From: Stentor roeselii
Taxonomy: Eukaryota > Ciliophora > Heterotrichea > Heterotrichida > Stentoridae
Assembly (NCBI GenBank): GCA_006503475.1
Contig: RSEH01000101.1
Location: 1 to 64,000, forward strand
Direction: 5' to 3'
DNA: 64,000 nucleotides
Shown here: positions 20,865 through 30,648 of the stretch, in pieces
Layout of the letters: every line of letters begins with the position of its first letter
Position numbering within the stretch: position 1 is the first letter of the stretch
Made by a program: the position numbers and the translations under genes
Notes under the pieces: model-generated
What the model was told of the DNA's origin: nothing
The model's database searches: none
The model's input: the letters and a program-made list of their open reading frames with translations, nothing else

Positions 20865-21659
20865 CTACAGCAAGCAACATCGACGGTACCAAGGCACACT
20901 TTGAGGCTTTTGCCTGTTTTTTATCTCGGTTATCATTTCTTCAAACATCGGCTTTATTCCTTCACCTGTGAAGGCTGATACTTCGTAGTACTTGCATTTG
21001 ATACGTTCTGCTAATCGTCTTCCTGAATCGTATGGCACTACTCGACGTAAATCGTTTTTATTACCGACAAGGGCTATTACAGGTCTAGTTTGATTTTGAT
21101 ATTTATGATTGACTTTTTGGTAGTAGTCCTCAATCTTTTTAATGGAATCCTCGAGTTCAAGAGAAAAAATAAAGAAAATTCCTTGTTTTTGATCAATCCA
21201 CTCTTCCACCAGTGGATCATAGTCCTCCATTCCAGCAGTATCAAGTATAGAAACATTCTGAGTCTGTCCTCTGACCATCGCAGTATGTTTGTAAAAATCT
21301 TCAATGGTAGGGTCATAATCATCAACAAACAAGTTCCGAATGTATCTTAAAGTTATCGCTGATTTTCCCACCCCTGCAGAGCCCAACATGACAAAAGCGG
21401 GTTCTCGAGACTCAGTCACTTTTTTAACAACTTGAAAAGCTTCACCTTTTGAACAATAAAGCGAGCAGCCGTCATTTAAAGCTTTTACCGATGTCACTTG
21501 TTTGCCTTGGTCATTGTAAATCAAATTATAAGATCCACCTAAGACAAGACAGCACTGGGCGAGTAGTTCTTCGTAAAAGGCTTTCGGGCTGATTAAAACG
21601 TTTTTTCCCACCCCAGGAGCTTTTTGATTTTTGTACACTATAAGTCTTATGGTCTCCAT
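20865..21659 (-). CDS. Doublecortin-like domain fused to a Ras-like GTPase
   Basis: 264 residues in two parts. Residues 4-76 look like a doublecortin (DCX) domain: IRLIVYKNQKAPG, then FYEELLAQCCLVLGGSYNLIYNDQGK, whose central and final segments, LIYNDQGKQVTSVKALNDG and CSLYCSKGEAFQ, match DCX LYTxDGKxVxSLxxLxDG and YVASGxExF. DCX domains bind microtubules. Residues 88-250 are a Ras-type GTPase: P-loop GSAGVGKS (93-100), effector loop YDPTIED identical to Ras (115-121), DTAGM (140-144), NKND (200-203), SAF (228-230). The C-terminus CCLL fits a CaaX prenylation box. The residues at Ras positions 12 and 61 are Ala and Met, changes that slow GTP hydrolysis in Ras. The start ATG at 21659 follows TAAA. 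I know of no standard family with this order of domains. Confidence 0.8.
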   Translation of the reverse strand: METIRLIVYKNQKAPGVGKNVLISPKAFYEELLAQCCLVLGGSYNLIYNDQGKQVTSVKALNDGCSLYCSKGEAFQVVKKVTESREPAFVMLGSAGVGKSAITLRYIRNLFVDDYDPTIEDFYKHTAMVRGQTQNVSILDTAGMEDYDPLVEEWIDQKQGIFFIFSLELEDSIKKIEDYYQKVNHKYQNQTRPVIALVGNKNDLRRVVPYDSGRRLAERIKCKYYEVSAFTGEGIKPMFEEMITEIKNRQKPQSVPWYRRCCLL

Positions 21660-21923
21660 TTACTTTTATTAACTAAAATTTAAATTCCCGATTGCCTTTG
21701 ATGTTGATTTTAGGAAGAAGAAAACTTTTATGAACAATAGACAAGTTGTGTGAGCGCTGCTGAAAAAGTCCTTCTGAAATTCAAATAAAAAATATTGATA
21801 ACTGAAATTTTTTATCATAAAAGCGAATTTTCTAAGTTTGATTAAATTTCCTGCTAAAATTGAAAGAAGTTCATATTTAAATTTACTGAAAACCTAAAAA
21901 ACAGCAAATAAATTCTAATCTAT

Positions 21924-22691
21924 CTAAAACTTTTTAGTGTCTCCATATTCCTTTAAATTCGCAACGAACTGATTATGAACTTCAGGATCACTAATGACAT
22001 TAATATTCTTCATCTTGGCATCACCTTCAGGAGGTTCATAAATAGGTATCAATTTCCTAAAATCATCAAGAGATATCCTATCTTTTTCCAAAGAACTACT
22101 CGCGCATTCAAGCAAGATATTATAATCCCCAGAAGTCAAGTCCTCATACCCAAGCATGCTAAAAATTTCCCTAAGTCTCTTCTCATCAACATACCCAGTG
22201 CCTTCCGGGTCATAAAACTTGAAAGCTTCAGCAATAGGGTCGAAGTCTTCCAACTCATTATACTTCAGAATATCGTAAAGTTCTTTCAACTCGATATCAT
22301 TTTTCCCCGCCATCAAAAACTTGAAGTCCCTGTTCGTCATTTCTTTGGCGAATAAAGAAACCTTTTTCTTTAAGTCCTGCATTGTGATGCGGCCGTAGTT
22401 GTTGGAATCAATAAAGCGAAAGAGGGTTTCTATGTCTTTTTCATGCACGTAAATACCACCCTGGGGGTTTCGGTGAAGGTAAATCTCTGGAGGACCTTTT
22501 GGCCCTTCTTCTTGCTTTGATGCGGGAACTTCGGCTTTTTTCTTGGCTGGGCTTTGAAGTTTTGAGTCGAATTGACGGGAGTCCGGGCTGAGGTCTTTTG
22601 TGAGTTTTGACTTGGTTAGCTTTTTTTCTTCTCTGCCTGGACTTTCGTGGCGAAGAGGCTCGATTGAACCTGACAGTTGTTTCTTCTTCAT
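21924..22691 (-). CDS. EF-hand protein with disordered N-terminus
   Basis: 255 residues. Residues 1-70 are basic, Ser/Pro/Lys-rich and probably unstructured. From about 80 to 230 there are four EF-hand-like units arranged as in calmodulin or centrin: IETLFRFIDSNNYGRITMQDL, then LKELYDILKYNELEDFDPI, IAEAFKFYDPEGTGYVDEK, and a fourth ending in RISLDDFRKLIP. Loop residues are imperfect: the third loop lacks Glu at position 12 and the second has lost its ligands, so calcium binding is doubtful at several sites. It is most like centrin or axonemal EF-hand proteins in ciliates. ATG 22691. Confidence 0.75.
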   Translation of the reverse strand: MKKKQLSGSIEPLRHESPGREEKKLTKSKLTKDLSPDSRQFDSKLQSPAKKKAEVPASKQEEGPKGPPEIYLHRNPQGGIYVHEKDIETLFRFIDSNNYGRITMQDLKKKVSLFAKEMTNRDFKFLMAGKNDIELKELYDILKYNELEDFDPIAEAFKFYDPEGTGYVDEKRLREIFSMLGYEDLTSGDYNILLECASSSLEKDRISLDDFRKLIPIYEPPEGDAKMKNINVISDPEVHNQFVANLKEYGDTKKF

Positions 22692-23116
22692 TGAATGTAA
22701 TAAATATGATAAGATTTAGAATGGCTTAGATGTCGTGATTTTTGGGCTTTGGGTATGAATGATGTCGGAAATAGAAGGTTTGATACTCAGTTATTTTTCT
22801 GATGTTTGTTGAAGAAGATTTTTTTGAATTTGGTCAATTGAGGGGTACTTTGAGGAAGATGCTGGGAATGGTTGAGAAGCATTTGATGGAACTTTTGGTT
22901 TGAATAATTAGAATAGAACTGAAGATAAGGAAATCTCTGAAGTTCAAACTCAAGCTTTTCACTTAATAAACGATTAATACTCTTAACTGCTTATCATTAA
23001 TTCCTTATTTCAACCCCAACCACATCTTCCCTAAAAAATTTCAATTCTTTTCTCTTCCGCCTCTCCATAGTTATAACCTTCTTATCCATTTAGCGCCAAA
23101 ATAGATCAGATATAAA
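22692..23116. other. Intergenic region between divergent genes
   Basis: 425 bp between the EF-hand gene (minus) and thymidine kinase (plus). No repeat or motif is recognised; ATATAAA immediately precedes the thymidine kinase ATG. Confidence 0.4.
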
Positions 23117-23746
23117 ATGACAGATTTGGTTAATGCGCTTGATTTTGAAACTCCTAAAAAGCTGCAAAAACCTTTAAAACAATCAAAAAAAGGCGAAATC
23201 CAAGTGATTTACGGTCCCATGTTTTCAGGTAAATCAACAGAATTACTAAGACGAATCCGAAGATACCGAGTTCGAAACGATTCCTGCGTTTTGCTAAAGA
23301 CAAAAGACCACCGTTACGTAAACGATGATAGCAAAGTCGTAACTCACGATCATTTCAATTTTCTTGATGCACTTTCCTGTGACTTTCTAATGGAAACTAT
23401 AGAAGAAGTCAAGCACTACGACGTGATCGGCATTGACGAAGGTCAATTTTTCGCTGACATTATCCAGTTCTGTGAAATCCTAGCAAATATGGGAAAAGTC
23501 GTCATTGTCGCTTGTCTCGACTCTGACTTCCGCAGACAGCCTTTCGGAAAGATCTGTGAATTGATAGCAAAAGCAGAAAAAATCATGAAACTCACAAGTA
23601 TCTGTCATTACTGCAAAGATGATGCCTCGTTCAGTGCGAGGATCACCACAGAAACCGCAATCAAAGTAATCGGCGGTCGAGACAAGTATCGACCAGTGTG
23701 TCGTTCATGTTACACTGTCGTGAGCGAGGCTAATGAAGTAATTTAA
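23117..23746 (+). CDS. TK1: Thymidine kinase, type II
   Basis: 209 residues. It phosphorylates thymidine to dTMP with ATP in the pyrimidine salvage pathway. Sequence landmarks: P-loop GPMFSGKST (33-41), then TELLRRIRRY, the DEGQFF active-site segment, the lasso region, and a zinc site formed by CHYC and CRSC around residues 164 and 194. The C-terminal FSARITTETAIKVIGG loop binds the thymidine base. It is of the cellular and poxviral type II family rather than the herpesviral type. The animal enzyme is about 235 residues and carries a longer regulatory tail that is missing here. ATG follows GATATAAA. It converges with PPP6C, 27 bp between stops. Confidence 0.96.
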   Translation: MTDLVNALDFETPKKLQKPLKQSKKGEIQVIYGPMFSGKSTELLRRIRRYRVRNDSCVLLKTKDHRYVNDDSKVVTHDHFNFLDALSCDFLMETIEEVKHYDVIGIDEGQFFADIIQFCEILANMGKVVIVACLDSDFRRQPFGKICELIAKAEKIMKLTSICHYCKDDASFSARITTETAIKVIGGRDKYRPVCRSCYTVVSEANEVI

Positions 23747-23773
23747 TCTCAATTAGTTCTAATTCTAAACTCT

Positions 23774-24682
23774 TCATAAAAAATAAGGAACCAAGGCTTT
23801 AGCAGGAACAGTTTTGCTACTTTCAGGAACTGCATTAAAAATCTTAAATCCTCGTGTAAGGTCGTCATTTACACATAAAATCGCTGCTTGGTTTCCACAT
23901 CGATAACAATAATTCGGTGCACTCCAGACAGTGACAAGGTTTTCTCTTGGGAACCAGAAGCGAAAGCCTTCTTGCACCAGTTGATGAGCCCTGCAGATGA
24001 GATTCAGCCCGTTGATGTAGTTGAACTCGTCAGTGACTCGACTTCCGAAGAGCCACCCGGCCCCTCGAGGACTGATGCTCCAAGTTTCAATGTCGTCGGG
24101 GTCACTCCACATCAGATCACAAAAGGCGCCTTCATGAGGGATTTCGACTTTTCTGTCAATAACTCGCATTTGGTCTATTGTTTTAATTTCAGGACTAAGT
24201 CCTGCATGAATGCACAAAATTTTATTGTCTACTATTGCAGAAATGTTTAAATAGTCGAAAACGTCGGTGCAGTACTTCCAAGCGTTTGGGTTTCCGTATT
24301 TTCTGACACATTCATCGTAAAATCCGTAGACTTGGGTTATTTGGCGGCTTTCGTGGTTTCCTCTTAGTAATGTGATGTTTTCAGGGTACCGGGCTTTGAG
24401 GACTAGAAGAAATTGGAAGGTTTCGACTGAGTTGTGACCTCGATCTACGTAGTCTCCCATGAAAATGTAGTTATTTTCAGGGACTTTGCCTCCAGTGCGA
24501 AAGAGTTCAAGCAGGTCGTAAAATTGTCCGTGGATGTCGCCGCAGATTATTACAGGGGCACTTATTGGTTGCACGTTATTTTCCTCGAGAAGAATCGATT
24601 TTACCTTTTCACAGAGATAGAAAAGTTCAAGTTCTGAGAGACATTTTCCTGACTTGACTTTGGAAAACCATTCTTCTTCCAT
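23774..24682 (-). CDS. PPP6C: Serine/threonine protein phosphatase 6 catalytic subunit
   Basis: 302 residues, the usual length for PP6c (305). It has all metal and phosphate motifs of the PPP family: GDIHG (48-52), GDYVDRG (76-82), RGNHE (107-111), HAG and [12 protein letters not shown]. Its sequence follows PP6c rather than PP2A or PP4 through [30 protein letters not shown] and the ending VPYFL, the tail that is carboxyl-methylated in the PP2A group. PP6 acts in mitosis and Aurora A control with SAPS-domain subunits; one such subunit is encoded at 39672-41285. The true terminal Leu is followed by TGA, which shows TGA is a stop here. Confidence 0.96.
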   Translation of the reverse strand: MEEEWFSKVKSGKCLSELELFYLCEKVKSILLEENNVQPISAPVIICGDIHGQFYDLLELFRTGGKVPENNYIFMGDYVDRGHNSVETFQFLLVLKARYPENITLLRGNHESRQITQVYGFYDECVRKYGNPNAWKYCTDVFDYLNISAIVDNKILCIHAGLSPEIKTIDQMRVIDRKVEIPHEGAFCDLMWSDPDDIETWSISPRGAGWLFGSRVTDEFNYINGLNLICRAHQLVQEGFRFWFPRENLVTVWSAPNYCYRCGNQAAILCVNDDLTRGFKIFNAVPESSKTVPAKALVPYFL

Positions 24683-24706
24683 TCGAATTAAATAAGACTT
24701 TATAAC

Positions 24707-26194
24707 TTAATGATATTCACAGTCACGTTTCTGTTCTACTTGAATAGTCGAATGAGTGATTCCGTATCTGTCATTGCATAATTTCGTGGCTTCAGATAGA
24801 ACAAATGAAGGGTTTTCAGATAAAATATGACAGGCAAGAGCCAGTTTTTTCGCTTTGATGCTCCAAACATGCAGAGAATGAACTTCAACAACCCCTCGAA
24901 TCTAAATTTTAAGTACTTTGAGTAAATCTTTTTCAAGTTTCTTCAAATCAATGTGCTTCGGGACACTTTCAGCTAAAATCTGTAAACAATCCTTGGCGAC
25001 TGGAACAGTTGTAAACATGACAAGAATCGAAAACATAATCGTGCAGGCAGGGTCGATCACTGTCCAGTCAGGGAAAAAGTAAAGAATCACTGAAGCGATT
25101 AGAACTCCAATGCTTTGAATCAGGTCACCAATGATGTGAATAAGCGCTGCATGGACATTCACGTTTTCATGATCTTTTTCAACGTTGCTGCAAATTTCAG
25201 AGTCACATGAGGCAGAACCGGAAGAACTGGTGAATTGAAAATCGACTGAATTCACTTCTATTATAAAATGATTGCTTATGTTTTTGTTTGTTACTCGACT
25301 CAATTGGTTGAACTCAGGGATTATTACACCTTCAGTGCTTGTCCTCGCCGTGCGGTTTGGATTTTCTTTAATTTTTTCTTGGTAACCTTCAGAGAAGTGC
25401 TTTTGATGTAATTTTAATTCGCTGGATTCTTCAATGTTTTGTTCGAAAAGTGTAAGTTCTGTTTCAGTGGCTATGTTTTTTAAGGTACTTTCAGGATCTA
25501 TGGAAATTGTTGACTCGTGTTTGGCTTTAGCTGATTTTCGCGATTGTTTAGATTGTTTTGTCTTTTTGGTTTTTTGATGGTCGTGATGGTCGTGGTCGTG
25601 ATGGTTGTGATGTTCATGATGTTCATGATGTTCATGATGTTCATGATGTTCATGATGATCATGATCATGATGATCATGATTATGCTCTTCATTTACCATC
25701 GAATGACTATCGTGGCTATGATTATGACCTCCATGGCTGTGATCATGCCCATGATGCAAAGTCAAAGCCATCATAATATTAACACCCATTCCAATCCCAG
25801 CCGTGATCATCATTATCAAAGGATCCATCACTTCAGGGTAGATGATCCTGAAGACTGCTTCATAAAGCAGCCAAATAACCAAACCCCAGATGATCGAAAT
25901 ACTAATAAGCGCTCCGATAGTCTCAGCACGATGATAGCCGTAAGACATGATCTGCGATGAAGGCCTTCCAGAGATGTATAAAGCGAAGATCGAAATCAAA
26001 AAACCTGAAATGTCTGACAACAAATGAGCTGCATCTGACATGATCGCAAGAGAATTCGCCAGGTACCCCCCAACGATTTCGATTATCATGAAAAAAAGAC
26101 ACAAAAAACTAACAATGACTAATTTTCTGATAGGTTCACTTTTCTTGTTATCAGACCCATCATCACAAAGCATGGGTTTTTGTAAATCGTCCAT
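24707..26194 (-). CDS. Zinc transporter of the CDF/SLC30 (ZnT) family
   Basis: 490 residues from two exons, split by a 15-nt intron at 24902-24916. Cation-diffusion facilitators export zinc from the cytosol into vesicles or out of the cell in exchange for protons. Six membrane helices are visible; the intramembrane zinc site is SDAAHLLSD in helix 2 and ALIHIIGD in helix 5. Between helices 4 and 5 is a very His-rich loop (about residues 150-205), including five HEH units in a row from a 9-bp DNA repeat. After the intron the protein continues RGVEVHSLHVWSIKAKKLA, LACHILSE, the typical cytoplasmic ZnT domain, and ends TAA at 24707. The alpha-helical N-terminus lacks a sorting signal I can recognise. 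It lies 24 bp downstream of the PPP6C start on the same strand. Confidence 0.93.
24902..24916 (-). other. 15-nt intron in the zinc transporter gene
   Basis: Minus strand GTACTTAAAATTTAG, adenine at position 10, phase 0. Splicing joins LLKVLK to IRGVEVHSLHVW, the expected ZnT sequence. Confidence 0.95.
25609..25653. repeat. 9-bp minisatellite coding for His-Glu-His
   Basis: Five perfect tandem copies of GATGTTCAT inside the zinc transporter His-rich loop; on the coding strand each unit encodes His-Glu-His. Imperfect units continue on both sides. Confidence 0.95.
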
Positions 26195-26281
26195 TTATTG
26201 AAGAAATATTCGAAAATAAGAAAAAATCACTGAAAAGTAAGAAAACCTTCGAAAATTTTCTGAATAACTTTCATTCAATGT

Positions 26282-26770
26282 TTACACTAACAGGCTTTTA
26301 GAAGCACTTGAATAGATCTTCGCCCTTCGAGGTTGAAGACTTTCAGGGTTCTTCAAAGCGATATTTTTTTCTGAGTAGCTCTTAAAAGGTGTTGTTGAAA
26401 GTTCATACCGTGGTTTTCTATCAAAGTCATCAATATTAACAGCTAAAATATCCCTTCCACTGACATGCACCTTATCCAAGTCCTTAACAATAATTTTCTT
26501 TCCTCTACTAAAACTACAGTCTCCACAAAGTCTCTGAATTTTCCTCATCCACTGATCTTTCTGAATCTCAATGCCACAACTAATAAGTTTCATTTTATAA
26601 TCAATGCTCTGGTCCATCTGCTTCATAATAATCTGCTGGACAGGTCTTGAATCCTTCACTCGGGGATTCCTCTGGTTTTGCTTCACCATAAAAAACCTAT
26701 TCGCTCCAGGCGAGGAACTTCGAACAAGTGGAAAAGGCCGAGAGTGACTTGAATAGAAGTTAGTAGTCAT
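26282..26770 (-). CDS. Small basic protein of unknown function
   Basis: 162 residues, basic, no recognised domain. It contains QNQRNPRVKDSRPVQQIIMK, a helical stretch ending IEIQKDQWMRKIQRLCGDC, and a Ser/Lys-rich tail. The paired Cys in LCGDC could bind metal but no partner pair is seen. It starts 10 bp after the RPL21 stop on the same strand and ends 87 bp before the zinc transporter start. Reading frame, ATG position and compact spacing support a real gene. Confidence 0.65.
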   Translation of the reverse strand: MTTNFYSSHSRPFPLVRSSSPGANRFFMVKQNQRNPRVKDSRPVQQIIMKQMDQSIDYKMKLISCGIEIQKDQWMRKIQRLCGDCSFSRGKKIIVKDLDKVHVSGRDILAVNIDDFDRKPRYELSTTPFKSYSEKNIALKNPESLQPRRAKIYSSASKSLLV

Positions 26771-26780
26771 TTATAACTAT

Positions 26781-27251
26781 CTAAACTACCATTTTGTAAA
26801 GTGGAGGGTGCTGGTCAACCACTTTAGTCTTCGAAGCGTCTACAAAGTGTCCAGCAGTGGGTCCTTGTGGCAATCTTTTCAATGCTCCTCCAGTTTTCGC
26901 TTTCTTGTTGCTTTCATTTTTTTTGACTCTGTTCAAAAACTCTTCTCGACATCTGCTTAAAGTGATATGTTCAGGTCTTGCATGGATTTTTTTCTTCACG
27001 ATTCGGCTTCTCACTTGTTTGTTGACTAACACGCCGATTGCATGAGGAGTGACGTTGAAGACTCTGCCAGTCCGGCCGTGGTAGAACTTGTAAGGCATGC
27101 CTTTATGCACAGAGCCGTCTACTTTTACGTCGACGTAGTCGCCTCGGTGAAAGGTGGCCATGAGTTTGCTCAGAGGGGCTTGTCCATGACGTCTGAAAGG
27201 TCTTGAAAAAAGGTCTCTGGTCTTTGCTCGATAACCACGGTGATGAGGCAT
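26781..27251 (-). CDS. RPL21: 60S ribosomal protein L21 (eL21)
   Basis: 156 residues, near the usual 160. It begins MPHHRGYRAKTRDLFSR, has the L21e KOW-like beta barrel (FHRGDYVDVKVDGSVHKGMP, then YHGRTGRVFNV) and the conserved RIVKKKIHARPEHI segment, and a basic C-terminal arm ending YKMVV. eL21 is on the solvent side of the large subunit near 5S rRNA. It ends at TAG. Confidence 0.97.
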   Translation of the reverse strand: MPHHRGYRAKTRDLFSRPFRRHGQAPLSKLMATFHRGDYVDVKVDGSVHKGMPYKFYHGRTGRVFNVTPHAIGVLVNKQVRSRIVKKKIHARPEHITLSRCREEFLNRVKKNESNKKAKTGGALKRLPQGPTAGHFVDASKTKVVDQHPPLYKMVV

Positions 27252-27326
27252 ATTTATGGATGTTATTAAAGAAGAAGGAATTTAAAGTTTTTTTTAGGTT
27301 TTATGAAGAAATGGTAGTGTAACAAG

Positions 27327-29171
27327 TTATATATTCGTTGTTGAATGTTGTCTTTTAAAGTACTTTGATATCACGTTTGAACCGCTTTTTAAGTGCTTCC
27401 AGAGGAGAAGGTTGTTATATCGCGGAATTGAGAAGAACTTTGAGTATATGTCGATGTTTTTTCGTAGAGGGAATACTTTTTTAAAGGAACCTTGACGGTA
27501 GTTTTCTTCTTCGCAGTCTAAAAGGATTTGAAGGTCGTCTTCGGAAAGGACGTAGTCGTCGAGTGAGTTGCAGGACTGAAGAGAGGATAAGTTTCTGTAA
27601 ATGTTTTTTGCCTTTTCTGGCTCTTCTTCTGGTTTAAATGGTTTTATTCCGATTAAGGTTAAAATGTCACACATCAGGCTGGTTTTTATTTTCTTGTCCA
27701 TTGGTGAACTACTGCTCAGGGAAGGCAAAATGTTTACTTCTAAGAGCCAGGGCTTTAAGTCTTCGTCGATTAAGATGTCGAAACCGTAGAGTTCGAAACA
27801 AGTGTTTCGGTATTTTTGAGAACTTAGACTGGATATCATGTGGCTTTCAACGGATATTAAGGTCTTTATTATGATTTCTTCGATTTTTAAAGAGACTGAA
27901 TCGAAGTCTAGATTTAAATCGATGAACTTCTTGCGAAGAGCGCTGAAGGACCATTTACTGCCTTCACCGTCTTGGGTGTCGTTTTGGACTTTGATGAAGT
28001 TTTTGGATTTTTTGTTTACTGAAAAATTGGTTAGATGGATATATCGCTTTTTTAGTGACTTTTTTCCTTTCACATACTGCTCAGTAGCAAATCTGACAAG
28101 TCCATCCTTATAAACAAAAATCCTAAGTGGGTCAAATCCAGTAACACAAACATAAACCCTAAGATCATACTTGAACCCATTAATAGTATGCGGTTTAGAA
28201 ATATACTTCGAAACCACAAACCTTCCTTTTTTCGGCAAATCCTGAATACTCTTAATAACTTTAATTCCCCTTCCACAAGAAGCAGCAGCAGGTTTAACAA
28301 TCCAAATTTTCTTCTTCTCACTAATCTGCGCGGCAAGAACATCAAAATCCTCAGGCAACAGATAAGTTTTCGGGCAAATTTCAAATTCCTTCGGAAACTT
28401 CCTCCTCATTCCATTGACATTTTTCCACAAATTATCTTTTCTCCCTAATTGCTTGCTAGCAGGAAAATGATTCACTTTCTGAAAGCTGTTAAGTTCGCGA
28501 ATGACTTCAATTTTCGGAACTCCTGAAATCAAAACATTGAATTTTTTCTCATTTTGAGTGAATCCAGCAAATAGAAACGCGTTTACAACTGAGTTGTAAG
28601 TATGGACGTTGCTTGAAACATGAAAGAAAAGCTTGAAATCATTGCTGCCTTTAACTCGGTCATTCACGCGTGAGTCTTTAAAGCACTGAGGGGGGTAGTC
28701 GAAGAGGACCACTGGTGAGGCTCCTGAGTAAACAGGTTCTAAGATGAGAGTTTTCGCTGAAGAGATAGGAACTGATTCGTACTTTTTTTCTGTAGTCGAC
28801 AGAAATTGAGGCATTTTCGGTCTTTTGTATTCTGGAGTCTTTGTTCGGATCTTTGGAAGAGGACTTGTACTTGGCAGGGGCAAGAGTGAAGGACTTTCTT
28901 CTTCTTTACGTGATTTGCTTAAACTTTGACTGCGACGTGTTGATGACTCGGGTCTTGGACTTGCGTTTATCGTTGGAAGGTGAAGTCGTAGCTCGTTTGG
29001 CTTGACTTCTGTTATTATCGCTGATCGTGCTAGTTGTTTTGATGGAGATATCTGAGTAAATATCAGTTGAAGTGGCTGGTCTGATGAAAGCTTCGCTCGC
29101 TTTTTTATGGAGAGTTTGTATAGAGATGGAGCAACCATACGCACTCTGAAGGATCTTTCTAGGAATTCCAT
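27327..29171 (-). CDS. Tubulin polyglutamylase-like TTL protein
   Basis: 614 residues. The N-terminal 170 residues are Ser/Pro/Lys-rich. A TTL domain spans about 185-530, with the ATP-grasp elements WIVKPAAASCGRGI (290-303), VVSKYISKPHTINGFKYDLR, RYIHLTNFSVNKKSK, and CFELYGFDILIDEDLKPWL followed by LEVN. The YDLRVYV and the LTNYS-like LTNFS are diagnostic of glutamate-adding TTLLs. The FELYGFDI segment and the SSSPMDKKIK after LEVN are closest to the TTLL4/TTLL5 branch that initiates or extends polyglutamate on tubulin. Such enzymes act in cilia and cortical microtubules, both abundant in heterotrichs. It starts with ATG at 29171; TAG ends it. Confidence 0.9.
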   Translation of the reverse strand: MEFLERSFRVRMVAPSLYKLSIKKRAKLSSDQPLQLIFTQISPSKQLARSAIITEVKPNELRLHLPTINASPRPESSTRRSQSLSKSRKEEESPSLLPLPSTSPLPKIRTKTPEYKRPKMPQFLSTTEKKYESVPISSAKTLILEPVYSGASPVVLFDYPPQCFKDSRVNDRVKGSNDFKLFFHVSSNVHTYNSVVNAFLFAGFTQNEKKFNVLISGVPKIEVIRELNSFQKVNHFPASKQLGRKDNLWKNVNGMRRKFPKEFEICPKTYLLPEDFDVLAAQISEKKKIWIVKPAAASCGRGIKVIKSIQDLPKKGRFVVSKYISKPHTINGFKYDLRVYVCVTGFDPLRIFVYKDGLVRFATEQYVKGKKSLKKRYIHLTNFSVNKKSKNFIKVQNDTQDGEGSKWSFSALRKKFIDLNLDFDSVSLKIEEIIIKTLISVESHMISSLSSQKYRNTCFELYGFDILIDEDLKPWLLEVNILPSLSSSSPMDKKIKTSLMCDILTLIGIKPFKPEEEPEKAKNIYRNLSSLQSCNSLDDYVLSEDDLQILLDCEEENYRQGSFKKVFPLRKNIDIYSKFFSIPRYNNLLLWKHLKSGSNVISKYFKRQHSTTNI

Positions 29172-29733
29172 TGACTGTTAGTTTTTTTTGTATTTAGAGG
29201 AGATTGAATTGGAAAAGGTTATAGAATTGGAGTTGATAGAGGTTTGAATAGTTTAAAGTTTTAAGTTTTAAGTATCTGGGTTAATTATAATTCTTTTTTT
29301 ATATAATTCTTTTGAAGTGATTTTTTAGTAGAGACTGATAAATGGGTAAATGACTGATCAAGACTTAATTCTATATTTTTTAGAAATTTGTTGTGAATTG
29401 AACTAGTTTCATGCTTTTTGAAGGTTTTAAGCTTTTTTTCTCTATTTTTACTCTAAGTGGTCAGGTAGGGTTGAATGGAAGAGATTACTAAAATTTTGAC
29501 AAAAGCAATAAGAATTATAATCTAATTACTAAATCCTATTATTTGATTAAAATAATTCATTTAAAGTTCCGCATATCTGAGAATATGTAAAATCTGAATC
29601 AAAAAATATAAAAATTCCAAATTACAAGTTATCAATATCAAATTTATAATATTTTCCTCACAGGTCCTCAAAACCAAGCCATCGATTATCTAAAGTAATT
29701 ATTATAACTCATGCAGAGCTACTTCCCCCTTTA
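29172..29733. other. Intergenic region
   Basis: 562 bp between two minus-strand genes. AT-rich; no gene or repeat seen. Confidence 0.4.
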
Positions 29734-30486
29734 TCACAAAATCCTAATATCAAAAGGTCTTGTTTTAACATTGCCATTCTCTTCATACTTCTTGATTTTA
29801 AATTGAACCCTAATATTTTCCTTCCTGCCAACAGAGTTTTTAAACTGTCTCAAATTAACACCCGAAACGACCAAATCATCTTCAAACAAAACAATCTTCT
29901 GCTCATCAAACTTGATTTTTCCAAGCCTCTTCTTCAAGCTATACCGAAAAACAACCCCAACATGAACCTGAAGACTAAAACTTTCATTCAAGTTGGTACA
30001 TCTTTCTTTTCTCTTTTTGAATTTTTCCAATGGTGGAGGTTGAAGTTTAACACAAGGCAGGTCAAGTTTTAACTCAATTTTCGGTTTCTTCTCTTTTTCC
30101 TCAACTTCGCTGATTGGGTTGTAAAAGTTGAAAATTTGAGGTTTTTTCTTCGGCAAGGACTTGAAAGGTGAGAAACTTGGACGAACCTGGAAATTTTTAC
30201 ATTCGCTTTTTGCTTTTTCACAACTTTCTTGAAATCTTTGGTTTATCGGCTCGAAAGGACTGCTTTCGCCGAGCATCTGAAGTTCAGTTAGAGAGACTGA
30301 ATTATCAAAAAAATAATTCTTTTGGTTTGTTTCTGGCTTGTCTGATACGGGAAAATTTAAAACACAGTAAAGCGACGGAGAACTTTCTTGAGATAATGAA
30401 GTGAAAAACGTCTTTTTTGGTTCTGCTTTTGAGAAGTAAGAAAGCTTCGGGGCTGAAAAGGAAGCGGTTTTTATAATATCTGTCAT
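29734..30486 (-). CDS. Protein of unknown function
   Basis: 250 residues, no recognised domain. The first 170 residues are rich in Lys, Pro, Phe and Ser and probably disordered. From about 170 the sequence becomes beta-rich: LQVHVGVVFRYSLKKRLGKIK, then IVLFEDDLVVSGVNLRQFK, and ends RVQFKIKKYEENGNVKTRPFDIRIL. A small C-terminal beta domain is likely. ATG 30486, TAA 29734. Confidence 0.65.
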   Translation of the reverse strand: MTDIIKTASFSAPKLSYFSKAEPKKTFFTSLSQESSPSLYCVLNFPVSDKPETNQKNYFFDNSVSLTELQMLGESSPFEPINQRFQESCEKAKSECKNFQVRPSFSPFKSLPKKKPQIFNFYNPISEVEEKEKKPKIELKLDLPCVKLQPPPLEKFKKRKERCTNLNESFSLQVHVGVVFRYSLKKRLGKIKFDEQKIVLFEDDLVVSGVNLRQFKNSVGRKENIRVQFKIKKYEENGNVKTRPFDIRIL

Positions 30487-30648
30487 TTGCTGGTTTACGA
30501 AAGTATTTAATTAAAATATAGGATTTATTTAGGAATGTATTTAAAAGTAGGAAAAACTTTAATGTTTTCGTGAATTTTAAGGAATTTTAATGGAATTTAT
30601 ATGGTGTGATCGGTAATGAGTTTAATGAAATGCTTAGAAAATAGTGAG

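Noticed and set aside
23774-24682. TGA as tryptophan, as in Blepharisma
   Set aside because: PPP6C ends in its canonical PYFL just before TGA, and Trp positions in conserved proteins use TGG.
24736-24936. Separate 66-residue minus-strand gene
   Set aside because: It is a different frame of the second exon of the zinc transporter, which the 15-nt intron explains.
25498-25960. Met/Ile/Thr-rich or His/Asp-rich frames over the His loop
   Set aside because: Other-frame translations of the 9-bp repeat.
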